Below are positions 42,475 to 53,138 of a stretch of 64,000 bases of DNA, piece by piece (within the stretch, counting starts at the first letter, position 1; each line of letters opens with the position of its first letter). The stretch is taken from the NCBI GenBank assembly GCA_016788295.1, contig JAEUSY010000051.1:1-64000 (forward strand), written 5' to 3'. This DNA comes from Flavobacteriales bacterium. Lineage in GTDB: Bacteria; Bacteroidota; Bacteroidia; Flavobacteriales_F; PHOS-HE28. The notes below the pieces were generated by a model, which made no database searches, was not told the origin of the DNA, and saw only the letters and a list, made by a program, of their open reading frames with translations. The position numbers and the translations under genes were made by a program.

Positions 42475-42771
42475 TTACTCGCGAACCATCACATACCTGA
42501 ACCGCAGGTCCATCTCCCTGCCATCGAGCGTGTCCAGCATGGCGGGCGTAACGCGCAGCGGGTGGAGCGTGGCGCCATCGGGACCTTGCATAATGCGCAG
42601 CCACTCCTCCCAGGCGATGCCCTTGGGCTGGTTGGCGCGCAGCACGGCAAGGGTAACCGCATTGAGCGGTTCATGCGGCGCTGGTATCCGGGGCGATTGA
42701 GGCGGTGTTTGCGCAACCGCAAGAAACGGCAGCAGCAGTGATAGTACGAGTATGGTTGCGCGCGTGCTCAT
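42475..42771 (-). CDS. Small secreted hypothetical protein
   Basis: 98 residues. A signal peptide (about 1-20, ending LAVAQ) is followed by a Pro-rich stretch (TPPQSPRIPAPHEPL) and a short helical region (AWEEWLRIMQGPDG). No domain recognised. It overlaps the T9SS gene upstream by 4 bases and is followed by nif3 after 55 bases. Probably translated as the last member of the secreted-protein operon. Confidence 0.72.
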   Translation of the reverse strand: MSTRATILVLSLLLPFLAVAQTPPQSPRIPAPHEPLNAVTLAVLRANQPKGIAWEEWLRIMQGPDGATLHPLRVTPAMLDTLDGREMDLRFRYVMVRE

Positions 42772-44273
42772 GGCTCGGTGATGATGATGCGCGTGCTCGC
42801 CCGCTGATTACCCCAGCGCAATCGCGCGTGGTACATGCCCGGTGGCGCCTGCAAGTGCACGTTATGCACTGTGCTCCATGCGGGCAGGTGCGCGCGCAGC
42901 ACCACTTGCCCTGCGGCGTTGTACAGGGCCAACTCGCCGGCCTGCGCTTGCGCGGCATAGCCCAAGCTGAACACGCCGCTGCTGGGATTGGGATAAACAC
43001 GCAAGGCAGCAGCCATCTCTTCCTCCCTCACATGGCTGTCGATGCCCAGGCTGTCACACACGCTGCCATCCACCGGCCCCAAGTGGTAGTTGGGGTGGTT
43101 GGGCAGGGAGTTCATGAAATAGCGGGGCAGCTCCACGCCGTGCTGCACCATGCCGCAGTTGAAGCCCGGCAAATCGGGCTCGTTGATCACATGCAAGTGC
43201 AAGGTGCCGTTACCGGTGGCTATGTAGATTTTGCCATCCGGCGCCAGTTGCGCGATGTCGAACATGGTGGCGAAGGGCGGGCTGGGGGAGTAGAAGCCAT
43301 CCCATACGGCGATGGTGACTCGGGAGCTCGCGATGTCCGAGGCCCAGGTGTCGAACTGATAAACATGTTCTACAGAGGACACGTATAGATAGCGGCCGTT
43401 CGGCGAAAAGGCCAAGCCGCCTGCGATGTTGGCATCGTTGATGACTATCCGAAGCGGATTCGAGAGCAGCCCCGTGCAGCGGTCGAAGTCGAAGATATCC
43501 AGGTCGTCACCTTGATTGCCACGGTAACATGCAAAGCGGTCACCTTGCGGGGAGAAGCACGCCTGACCGCCGCTATATTGCCGCTGCTCGCCAATGGACT
43601 GCTGTTGAGCCTCTGAAATACCTGCGGGGGTTACAAGAAGTCGATGGTAAACATTGCTTGCCAACTGCTGGCAAAGCACCCACCAGTCACGGCCATTGGC
43701 ATGTCGCACCGCAGTAATCCTCCCAGCGGCCAAGGTGTCAGTGAGGAGAACGAGATTCTTGCTCACCGCGACCCCAAGACCATTGTTCTGGTTCATGTCA
43801 ACCGTGGTCAGATAGAGACGTTGAGCCGGGGACCCTGGTGTATAAAGGTCAACTGTGTTGTGAATGAGGAAGTAAATTCCGGGAGCTTCTGGCTTTGGCA
43901 GTATCAGGCATGCTTGTGAGATGTGCAATCCCTCCGGGTAATTGCTAGTGTAGTTGCTGGGATTGAGCCCCGTTCCATTCAGCAGCGTATCGCCCAGCGC
44001 ATTGCCCAGGAAGGCTCCGTTGGTGCTGAACTGCAGATTGCCCTCGCTGTCGGTGATGTTGGCGTTCGTGCGGAAGAAGTCGATGACCCGCGTGGCTGGA
44101 GCTACCGAGAGGCTCTCGCTCGTGAAACCGAGATCCACGCCGCCCCAAGGCGGAGGCGATTGGTCCTCGAAGCCGCCGAGCCACAGGTTGCTGCGGGATT
44201 GCGCCACCGCCTGCGGCGCGGAAAGGGTAGTGAAGGCCAAGAGCGCCGCATGAAGAGTTCGGGGAGTGTTCAT
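42768..44273 (-). CDS. Secreted T9SS type A protein, beta-propeller-like
   Basis: 501 residues from the ATG at 44271-44273. The signal peptide ends in APQAVAQ. Repeated blades such as FSPQGDRFACYRGNQGDDLD and LAFSPNGRYLYVSSVEHVYQ and LAPDGKIYIATGNG indicate a WD40-like or lactonase-type propeller. The last 80 residues start YPNPSSGVFSLGYA and are a T9SS type A sorting domain. It begins 26 bases after the giant gene's stop and may be co-transcribed with it, so it could share that gene's regulation. Ligand unknown. Confidence 0.85.
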   Translation of the reverse strand: MNTPRTLHAALLAFTTLSAPQAVAQSRSNLWLGGFEDQSPPPWGGVDLGFTSESLSVAPATRVIDFFRTNANITDSEGNLQFSTNGAFLGNALGDTLLNGTGLNPSNYTSNYPEGLHISQACLILPKPEAPGIYFLIHNTVDLYTPGSPAQRLYLTTVDMNQNNGLGVAVSKNLVLLTDTLAAGRITAVRHANGRDWWVLCQQLASNVYHRLLVTPAGISEAQQQSIGEQRQYSGGQACFSPQGDRFACYRGNQGDDLDIFDFDRCTGLLSNPLRIVINDANIAGGLAFSPNGRYLYVSSVEHVYQFDTWASDIASSRVTIAVWDGFYSPSPPFATMFDIAQLAPDGKIYIATGNGTLHLHVINEPDLPGFNCGMVQHGVELPRYFMNSLPNHPNYHLGPVDGSVCDSLGIDSHVREEEMAAALRVYPNPSSGVFSLGYAAQAQAGELALYNAAGQVVLRAHLPAWSTVHNVHLQAPPGMYHARLRWGNQRASTRIIITEP

Positions 44274-44298
44274 GCGGCGCATCATGGCAGAATCGTGG

Positions 44299-47200
44299 TT
44301 AGCGGACAATGGTCAGCTTGCCGCTGCAAAGGTTGCCAGAAGGCCCGCGCACCTGATAGTGATAGAGCGCTGGCGCCAAACCGCTTGTGCTGAATGCGAA
44401 GCGGGTTGCGCCACCGGGCACGGTCAGGCTCATCACCTCAGCTCCAAGCGCGTCGAAGACCACGAAGGCTATGCTCTCTTTCTGCTCTTCGCTTAGCATC
44501 AAGGTGGCTTCATCCACTGCGGGGTTGGGCACCACCAGGCCGCTCACCGTGGCTTGGGTTGCTCTGCTCTTGATCACATAGCCATCCTGCAAGCAGAGCG
44601 TGGCATCGTCGTAGGCCGCGGTGGCGTCGATCAGCTGGTAGAGGGCCCTTGCCTTGAACACGGCATTGCCGCCGCTGAGCGGGCATTGGTTCGCGATCTC
44701 GTGGAGCGTGGCGGCTTGGGCTGCGATGAAGCGGTCCACATCCTTGCCGATGGTGGCCAGGTGGATCTCGGTAACGGCCTTCTCGTTCGCTTCGATCAAC
44801 GCGCTGGTGCCAATGGCGGCGTTGGCCTGCTTCACGTTCTCGGCGGTGAGCGCTTTGGTGGTGCTGGCCAGGGTGAGGGCCGTAGTCTGGTAGGCCGTGA
44901 GCGCGGCAAGCGATTGCCGGTAGCCAGCGATGCTGCTCAGCAAGGCCGTACGCTGCCCAGGGGTGAGCGCAGGATCGGCCAATTGCTCCAAGGCATCGCG
45001 CATCAGCTCGAGGGTGGCCTCGGCCTGCACGCGGTTGGCTTGCAGCTGATCGGCCACCGTGTTGTCCAAGTCGTAGAGCCCCAGTTGCTCATCGGCCACC
45101 TCCTTCAGCGCTGCGATGGTGCTTCCGGCCAGCGCGTCGTAGAAATCCTGCAGGTCGGCTTCCCCGGCGAGCAGTTCCGGATGGTCGTGCAGCTTGGCGT
45201 ACAACTCGCCCTTCAATATCCAACGGCTCTCCGGGGTGTAGGGGTTGTTCTCGATCGCCCCGCTCCGCACGCGCTCATCCAATTCCGTGAGGCAGCCCTC
45301 GCAGCGCTCCGCGTAGAACTGGTTGCAGTAGTTCGCTTCACCGTCGGGCTCGCATTCGTAGTTGCTTCCGCTCGTGGTTGGCTGGAACCACAGCTGTGGC
45401 GACCACGACGGCGGTTGCGTATTGCCACCGCCGATGATGGCCGGGTTGTAGGTGAAGGGGTCGAACTCGGCTAAGGGATGCTGGTTCAACGCCCCCAGGC
45501 CATTGGCACCCACGGGCTGGTCATGCCAGAGGTTGCCCTTAAGCGCTTGCGGATCGATGATGGCGGTTGGCCCCAGGTGCAGGCCCCAGCGGTGCTTGCG
45601 CATGCGGTTGCCGCGCACATCGGTGTCGCTGGCAACGCCGTTGAAGAGCAGGCCGTTGGTGGTCCAGTTCATGTCGTTACAGCTGATCAGCGGCCTGCTG
45701 CCCATGAAATTGCGGATCGCGGCCTGCCTGTCGTTGATCAGGTTGTGGTCCGTGCTGGAGATGGTGTTGCAGCTCACCTCGGTTTTGTTGCAGCCATCGA
45801 GCTGCACGCCGTACTGGTTGAAGATGTTATTCACCATGTTCAACTGATTGTCGGCAACCAGCCAGTAATCGGACGCCAGCAGATTGAAACCCGTACGAGA
45901 GGAAGCCAACGGCAGGTAGTGGATGTAATTGTTGCGTATCACCGAGCTGGGGTTGTTGTAATTGCCCTCGGCTACGTTGATGCCGATATAGCCTGGGCAG
46001 TTGTTCGCGCAGGGGTCATCGCCAAAGGTGATGCTGTTGTATTGGATCAGGATGTGATCAGCGCCGTCGTTGGCCAGGAGATCGATGCCATTGAGCTTGG
46101 TGCGCACCTTGTTGTTCAGTACTTCAACGCCGCGATAGCCGCTACGCATGATGCGGTGTGCCGTACCCATCTCTGCCATGTGATTATCGCGCGATAGCAC
46201 GTTCATGAAGGCGGTGTGAACACCCCAGCGGCACCGCTCGAAGTTGGGTGCGGCCATCATTCCAGGCCCAACCTGCTTCAGGGTGTACCATCCCTTACCG
46301 CCATAGGCGTTGATGGCGGCGCCATTGCCGTCCAGTTCATCGTAGGCGGCATCGGGTTGGATGTCTGAGAAGTGGCAGTCCGTCACTTTGAGGTCGCATT
46401 GGTTGGCCACGATGCCGTTGCTCAGGTCGCGGATGGTGTTTCCGCCGCTGAAGTCGAGGTACATGTCGTTGAGGTCGAGCGCAGCATAGCCTTGCGCGCC
46501 CAGCACGCTCTGCTGGTTGGCATAAGGCTGTGCCAGCGGTCCCTCAGCGTGGAACTCGGTGCTGCTCACGGCGATGCTCACGCCGTTGAACTGGCCTTGC
46601 TCGGGCACGCAGATGCCCACGCGGTTGTTGGTGAACTCGGAGCTGCTGACCGAGAGGATGGCACTGTTCAGGGCCATCAGCGCATGCTCCGCATCAGCGA
46701 TGCTCGAATTGTCCATGACCACGATGCAGCCATCGTCTGCGGTGATGCCCTTCCAAAAGACACCGTTGCACGCTGCGAAGGAACTGTTCACGATGCGCAG
46801 GTAGCGTCCGGGCTCCATCACCACATGAGCGCCAGGCGCCACAGTCACCTCCGCGCTCGCGAAGGTCACGTCCTGGTCGAGGGTGAAATCGCCCTGGATG
46901 GCCACCGGGCCGCTGAAGAACGAGCCTACAACACTTGCGGCGCTGCCCGCCGGAATGATAGTGGCGGCCTCGCAGCAGGGGTAAATGTTCACTTGCTGGG
47001 TGCTGGTGTTGGCCACGCCGTTGAGGATCACGGTGTGCGTGATGGTGTAGGTGCCGGGCGGGGCTGGCGGAACGGGCTGCGGCAAGGGCCAGCCGGTGTT
47101 CTCGGTGATGGCGGCGAAGTAGTCGTAGGTGTAGCTCAGGGCTCCATTGATGGGCGTGGTGCGCTCATCGCCCCAAGTCCAGATGTGGATGGCGGCGGGG

Positions 47201-50200
47201 TCTTGCAGGGCGCCTTCAACGTGTACGGTGCCGGTGCAGGGGTCAACCACGGCAGTGAACTCGGCATCGGGGTATTCGATATCAGGGCAGTTGGTGAGGG
47301 TGATGTTGGCGGCCTGGGTCAAGAAGCCCGGATAATCCACCTCATTGCCTTGGCCGTCGAACACTGTGGTGAAGTTCAGCAGCCCCGCGTTGCCAATGGT
47401 GCCGGTGTAGAACACGTTCATGTCGGCGGGAGGCGCGCTGGTAAAGGTGAAGGGGAGGCAGGCCACCACGCCATAGCCGTAAAACTGCACAGGATTCAGG
47501 AACTCGATGTACACGGGCACCATGCTCAATCCGTATGGGAAGCCTTGGGATAGCCAACTGGGCGCGGAGATAGGCGTGCCGATGGAACTCGTGACGGTGT
47601 TGATCGCATAGGTGCTCGAAAGGCCGCTCAGGTCGCTTGGTGGGCTCAGGAAGCTTGGGTAGATCCAGTAGTACTGCACAGCGCCCACATCGGGTACCAC
47701 ACTGTGGTAGCCGAGGCAGAGCGTCACGGGGCCTTCCGTGCAATCGCCGGCCCCCGCCACCACCAAGGGGCAACCTTCAAGGATCTCCACGATGGCATTG
47801 TCCCATGGGTCGTCGTTGCCCGGGCCATCCACATGCACCTCATTCAAGTAGGTGCCCAGGTTGGTGAAGAAGCCCATGTAGGTGTAGCTCACGCAGCCCG
47901 GTGCCAGGTCGATGGTGACGCCGCTGCCCGCCAACGGGTTGGTGTAGCCCGGCCATAGCTGGAAGTACTGCGGGTTGCCGAAGACGATGGCGTCGGTGAT
48001 GGTGACGCCGGCGATAGTGCTACTGGTGTTGTTGCACACCGTAATGGTGTAGGCGACGGGCGAGCCTGCGTAGGTCTGCGCGGTGGAGACGGTCTTCTCG
48101 ACGGTAAGGGGCGGGAGTGGATCCACCGGGGGCTGGCAGAATTGGGCAATGAAGCCGTCGTTGCTCACATTGATGGCGAGTCCCGGATTGCCGAATGTGT
48201 CATCGTAGTAGGCAGGTGAGCCAGGGTTAGCATAGGGGAACGATGCTGTTGCGGTGGCCTTGCTGTGTGTGCCGAGGATGGTGGTGTTCTCAACGGTGCC
48301 GTCGGTGAGCACAACGTCCATGATGCTCGCGGCTTCCGTGCTTTCCTGTCCGCCGAAATAGGTGGACCAGTTGATGTTGTTCATGGAGTTAAACTCCATC
48401 AAGAGGCCGTCACCGAACCAATTGTTCGTGGTTACATCCGGCGCGATGGCGTTCTGCAGGTACCATCCCGGTGGTGCGCTCATCGGGTGCCCTGGGTAGT
48501 AGGTTCGGCCACCCAAGATGCAGCCACCTACTAGAGTGCTCGTGACGGCATTCGCTCTCACTGGAGCGTGCGTTGAGCCCCCGTTGCCACTGGGCGGCAT
48601 CGGGCTGCCGGAAACCTGTGTGGCCCAGAGCAGCGATCGGTTAACTCCCGAAAAGCGAGCGATGGTTCCCACCTCCGAAGTGGATCCGATAGGATCCGTG
48701 TATCCAGAGCCGACTATTGGAAACGTTGGTGGACCACCTGCAACTGGCAATGTGTAACCCGCCAAGTACACATCGCCCGTGACAGGATTGACATCAAGAC
48801 CGTTATCGCCAAGCCGATCTTGCGCGATGCCTCCGAGATAGCTGGACCAGATGCCGAGGCCGTTCACAGAGAACTCGGCCACGAAGAGATCAGACCCGCC
48901 TGCGTTTGCTTGCGAATAGGCGGCGCCCCCACCAAGATTGAACACGGGTAACACTGGGCTCGCGGCATTACCGGCCAGCACGATCTTGTTCGCGATGGCC
49001 TTCACCTCAATGCCATTGTCAGCGCCGCTGCCACCGAAATAGGTGCTCCACACAAGATCCAATTGCTGATCGAACATGGCGATGAACGCATCGAAGCCAC
49101 CGCCGTATGGCAGAACCGAGGCGCCGGGGAGTTGGGCTGCCGGCTGTGGCAAGGTATTGCCTGTGCTGCCGCACGCGACTAGCCTGTACTGTGCGTCGAT
49201 GGCCAGGCCTTGCACGGAATTGACACCATCGCCGAAGAAGGTGGCCCAGGTGCATGCGCCAGTGGCAGGGTCCAACCGGGTGATGAAGCCTTTCTGCAGG
49301 TTGCTGCCAGCCACATCCACGTAGGCCGGCACGGGTGGCTGGCCAGCGATGATGCTGAAGCTGGTCCAGTTCGTCTCACCTCCCATGAACACCTGGAAGC
49401 CAGATGTGACGATAGCGAACCCTTTTGTTGAAGGAGTGCCGCCGGTGGACGTAAGGCCCCCGATATATGTGAGCCACTGCAGGCTTCGGTCGGCTCCGAA
49501 GCCTGCTGCATAGGCCCTTTGCGCGCCACCGCCATAGGCTGCTGTCGTGGTGCCTATTTGTGTTGGAATGGCATTGACGGAATTCGTTGTGCCAGTGATG
49601 AGCAGAGCGCCCGCTCCATCCGTAGCGCCTTGATTGATCACGTCGGGTCCATTGCCTCCGAAGGTCGTGCCCCAGCACAACCCATTGCCGCCACCGCCTC
49701 CTGGCATTCCCTGGCTTTGTACGGGTGCCAAGAGCAAGGGCAGCAGCGGATCATAGGTTCCGGCGATCGGCGCAGCCGTGTTGCCGTTGACATTGAACCC
49801 GGCCTGCCAGCCCAGGCTTTGCATGATCCCGTTGCCGTCCGGCTGATAGGCGAGATTCTGGTGGATGACCAGGGTGTGCCCCACCAAGCCGACGGTGAGG
49901 TTGCCTCCCAAGCCACTGGTGACGGTGGTGGCGCCTTGGAATTGCAGTTGCACCTGTTCCGGATCCGTGCCGGCCTGCACGAGGAAGGTGATGTTCAATC
50001 CATCCGCTTCGGAGGCGATGCTCACGTCGACCCCGGCGAACATTCCGGGGTACCGCAACGTGCCATAGCTTCTCAGCCCAACGCAACCGGTCCCACAGGC
50101 CTCCGAATAACGGTTGGTCAAGTACGGCAGCTGATCAACGCCTGTGGGGTTCGACGTTTGCGCGAGCGGGCCCACGGCGACGATATCCATGCGATGGAAG

Positions 50201-50440
50201 ACGTCGTTCGTCAGCGGGTCGTCGTCGATCTCCTCGTACACAAGCGCGATGCGCGAAGCATCCATCGCGTAGACCTGCCAGCTGCCCGCGGCACCTGCGA
50301 AACGCACCGATGGCAATGCGGTGCCATTCAAATCAGTTACCCAAGAAGTATTCTCCGTAAATCCCCCCCCCCCCCCCCCCAACTTGGGCGTTGGAGCAAA
50401 GGGCGGCGCCGGCAAGGAGGGCAGCAAGATGGTGGCGCAT
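44299..50440 (-). CDS. Giant T9SS surface protein, frame broken by an 18-base G tract (phase-variable candidate)
   Basis: About 2047 codons. Starting at ATG 50438-50440 the frame reads MRHHLAALLAGAALCSNAQ, a complete signal peptide, then Val and a poly-Gly run encoded by the homopolymer. With 18 G it continues IYGEYFLGN and stops after 35 residues. The long frame enters from the other side of the tract as GGFTENTSWVTDLNG and is open to 44299. With 17 or 20 G the two join. Long-frame domains: DUF7948-like (to about 240), SBBP-type beta-propeller repeats (to about 760), DUF11-like (about 780-860, VEKTVSTAQTYAGSP), beta-helix repeats (about 1165-1650), coiled region, and a T9SS type A tail (about 1975-2049). 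The continuous long frame itself can only begin at TTG 50448 with an N-terminus lacking a signal peptide. Confidence 0.85.
50363..50380. repeat. 18-base C/G homopolymer in the giant T9SS gene
   Basis: Eighteen C on the plus strand (G on the coding strand) follow directly after the Gln-Val codons at the predicted signal-peptidase site. It is by far the longest homopolymer in the window. Slipped-strand changes here would switch frame; in-frame changes would only alter glycine count after cleavage, which is likely tolerated. Confidence 0.95.
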
Positions 50441-50538
50441 GTGTTCAAGGTTTTGGATGGTCAGGGTATAGCGAAGCTAATCTTCACTTCGGAGATCCCA
50501 AGCAATCCCTGTACATTTAACAATCAATCCCTATTGCC

Positions 50539-51258
50539 ATGCGCCCACTCCTCGCTGCCATCCTATTCTCCTCAAGTCTGGGCGCAGCAGCCCAGAACAC
50601 CAACACCGTATGCGGCATCCAGGAGTTCTGCTTCTGCTGGGATGATCCCGGGCTGGTGTCCTTCACCTTCCTGCCTTGCCCGGATAGCGTGGTCACCGAT
50701 GTGCACCTCCTGTTCTGCGTTGGACAGATGGCCTTAGTGGATACCCCTGTCATACGTGGCTTCAACGGCGTTGACAACACGGCTGAACCAATGCTTGCGC
50801 TGACAGGGCTATACCTAAACCTATCCAATGTCAGCGGTACCGGTTCAACAGCGATCCATCTGGAGGTCGAATTCCCTGATACCGTTCAGTTGGTCTGCCA
50901 AGCAGGGGACACACCGCCCTGGCGATGGCTGGTGTGGACCGGCTACCCGGCCACATGGCCCGTGGTGGGCGATTGTGCCAGCACGGCCCCCTACTGCCTT
51001 ACCACGGGCATGGCCGCACATCACCCGACACCCAACATCACTGTGCGCGACCGGGAGTTGTTGCTGCCCACATGGCTAAGCAGCGCAGCACGCATCGATC
51101 TTTTCGACACCAGTGGACGAAGCGTGGGGAGTATTCTTGCCCAAGGCCGAACCACCATAGCGCTACCTGTATCCCTTGGTCCGGGCATCTATGTCGCGGT
51201 CCTGGAGAATGGTGGTGTTCGCAGTAGCACGCGCTTCGTACTGGGCGAACAGCGGTGA
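50539..51258 (+). CDS. Secreted T9SS type A protein
   Basis: 239 residues. The signal peptide ends in LGAAAQ. The mature part is Cys-rich early on (CGIQEFCFCWDDPG, LPCPDS, LFCVGQ) and resembles a proprotein convertase P-like or beta-sandwich region (TGLYLNLSNVSGTGSTAIHL). The last 70 residues, from ELLLPTWLSSAARIDLFDTS to STRFVLGEQR, are a T9SS sorting domain. It is divergent from the giant gene and its stop abuts lpxK. Function unknown. Confidence 0.8.
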   Translation: MRPLLAAILFSSSLGAAAQNTNTVCGIQEFCFCWDDPGLVSFTFLPCPDSVVTDVHLLFCVGQMALVDTPVIRGFNGVDNTAEPMLALTGLYLNLSNVSGTGSTAIHLEVEFPDTVQLVCQAGDTPPWRWLVWTGYPATWPVVGDCASTAPYCLTTGMAAHHPTPNITVRDRELLLPTWLSSAARIDLFDTSGRSVGSILAQGRTTIALPVSLGPGIYVAVLENGGVRSSTRFVLGEQR

Positions 51259-52353
51259 ATGCGTTGCTTTGACGTGCGCTGCATTAACGCCGCTCATTCT
51301 TTGCGCACGCTGCTCACACCCTTCGCTTGGACATATGGTGCCCTATTGCGGGTGCGCCATGCGCTATACAACGCAAGCGTGCTCCGCTCCACACGCCCCA
51401 CCGTCCCCACCATCGCCATTGGCAACCTGGCCTTGGGCGGCACGGGCAAAACGCCCATGCTGGAACTGGTGCTGCGGGTGTTGGAAAGCGTGCGCCCCAT
51501 TGCCACGCTGAGCAGGGGATATGGCCGCAAAAGCACCGACATCCATGAGGTGCAGGCCACCGACAGCGCGGCGCACAGTGGCGACGAGCCCGTTCAGGTG
51601 AAGCGCAACTTTCCGGCGGCCCGTGTGTTCGTGGGCGCTGACCGGGTGAAGGCCGTGGACGTGATCCAGCAACAGGTGCCCGGGGTGAGGGCGGTGGTAT
51701 TGGACGATGCCCTGCAGCATCGCGCCCTGGATGCCGGACTGAAGATCCTGCTGACCACGGCGCAACGGCCTTATTGCGACGACGCGCTGCTGCCTGCGGG
51801 CACCCTGCGCGACCTGCGCTCCCGGGCCCTGGGCGCACAACTCGTGGTGGTCACCAAATGCGTGGATGTACCCACCGCGGCCGAGCAGCAACAGTGGCGC
51901 CAGCGCTTGGGACTACGCCAGGAGCAGCACTTGTTCTTTGCCGGCATGGCCTATGGCGAGCCCCGTTGGATGGACGGAACGGAGGTGCCCGCATTCCCCG
52001 GACAGGAAACCAGCGCTCTGGTGTTCACCGGCATTGTGCAACCTGAGCCGTTCGTGATGCATGTGCGCTCCCTTTGCGGACATGTGGAGCACATCGCCTT
52101 CGCGGACCACCATGACTTCACCACCCCGGAACTGCAACGGCTGGCGGACGTTTTTGATAGCTTCGCGGCCGGTCCGAAAATGCTGATCACCACGGAGAAG
52201 GATGCCGCCCGGCTACGGTCCGTGATCGCAGGCAGCCCGCTGGACGGGTTACCCTTGGCAACGATCGGTGTGCGGACCATCATCCTGAACGAACCGGAAC
52301 GCTTCGCCGACCTCATCCAACGCCATGTTGCAACGCATCAAGCGCATCGCTGA
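51259..52353 (+). CDS. lpxK: Tetraacyldisaccharide 4'-kinase
   Basis: 364 residues; the ATG follows the previous stop directly (TGAATG). LpxK phosphorylates the 4'-position of the lipid A disaccharide at the inner membrane. The P-loop IAIGNLALGGTGKTPM (about 54-69), SRGYGRKSTDI, SGDEPVQVKRNFPAARVFVG, VVLDDALQHRALD (Walker B) and LLPAGTLRDLRSRALGAQLV are typical. An N-terminal amphipathic helix may bind membrane. Its end overlaps the phosphorylase start by 29 bases, a common Bacteroidota order. Confidence 0.95.
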   Translation: MRCFDVRCINAAHSLRTLLTPFAWTYGALLRVRHALYNASVLRSTRPTVPTIAIGNLALGGTGKTPMLELVLRVLESVRPIATLSRGYGRKSTDIHEVQATDSAAHSGDEPVQVKRNFPAARVFVGADRVKAVDVIQQQVPGVRAVVLDDALQHRALDAGLKILLTTAQRPYCDDALLPAGTLRDLRSRALGAQLVVVTKCVDVPTAAEQQQWRQRLGLRQEQHLFFAGMAYGEPRWMDGTEVPAFPGQETSALVFTGIVQPEPFVMHVRSLCGHVEHIAFADHHDFTTPELQRLADVFDSFAAGPKMLITTEKDAARLRSVIAGSPLDGLPLATIGVRTIILNEPERFADLIQRHVATHQAHR

Positions 52354-53137
52354 CCACCTGAAACAGGCTACAAACGGCTTTGTACCCGAGACCGGGATCA
52401 TCCTTGGCACGGGGCTCAGCGGCCTTGGCAAGGAGATCGAGGTGAAGTATGCCATCCCTTACGGCGATATCCCCGAGTTCCCGGTGAGCACTGTGCAGGG
52501 CCACCCGGGCAAGCTGCTCTTCGGCATGCTCGGCGGAAAACCCGTGGTGGCCATGCAAGGCCGTTTCCACTTCTACGAAGGGTGGACCATGGGCGAAGTG
52601 GTGCTGCCCGTGCGCGTGATGAAATACCTGGGGATCCAGCGCCTGTTCGTGAGCAACGCCTGCGGTGGTGTGAACCCCGCCTTCGAGACCGGCGACCTGA
52701 TGATCCTCGACGACCACATCTGTCTTTTCCCCAATCCGCTGATCGGCCCCAACATCGATGAACTGGGACCGCGTTTCCCGGACATGAGCGAGCCCTATGA
52801 CAAGGCGCTGATCGCAAAGGCCATGTCCATTGCAGAGGCGCATGGCATCGGCCTGCAACAGGGCTGCTACGTGGGCCTTACGGGACCCACGTTGGAGACC
52901 CCGGCCGAATACCATTACGTGCGGGTGATCGGTGGCGATGCGGTGGGCATGAGCACCGTACCCGAAGTGATCGCCGCCCGCCAGATGGGCATCCCCTGCT
53001 TCGCCATGAGCGTGATCACCGACATGGGTGTAAAGGGCCGCATTGAAAAGACCACGCACGAAATGGTGCAGCGTGTGGCCGAGAAGGCCGAGCCGAAGCT
53101 CACGCTGATCATGAAGGAACTGATCGCCAGCTGCTGA
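52325..53137 (+). CDS. Purine-nucleoside phosphorylase (trimeric class)
   Basis: 270 residues. It cleaves purine nucleosides with phosphate. Family motifs: TGIILGTGLSGL, GHPGKLLFGMLGGKPVVAMQ, GRFHFYEGW (phosphate loop), RLFVSNACGGVNPAFETGDL, TGPTLETPAEYHYVRVIGGD and AVGMSTVPEVIAARQMGIPC. All active-site segments are seen, including ITDMGVKG near the end (the base-binding Asn replaced by Asp-type sequence should be checked). It overlaps lpxK and is followed by gatB after one base. Confidence 0.93.
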   Translation: MLQRIKRIADHLKQATNGFVPETGIILGTGLSGLGKEIEVKYAIPYGDIPEFPVSTVQGHPGKLLFGMLGGKPVVAMQGRFHFYEGWTMGEVVLPVRVMKYLGIQRLFVSNACGGVNPAFETGDLMILDDHICLFPNPLIGPNIDELGPRFPDMSEPYDKALIAKAMSIAEAHGIGLQQGCYVGLTGPTLETPAEYHYVRVIGGDAVGMSTVPEVIAARQMGIPCFAMSVITDMGVKGRIEKTTHEMVQRVAEKAEPKLTLIMKELIASC

Positions 53138-53138
53138 G

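Noticed and set aside
46372-47553. Plus-strand gene inside the giant T9SS gene
   Set aside because: The minus frame is continuous with beta-helix repeats across this stretch; the plus frame is compositional.
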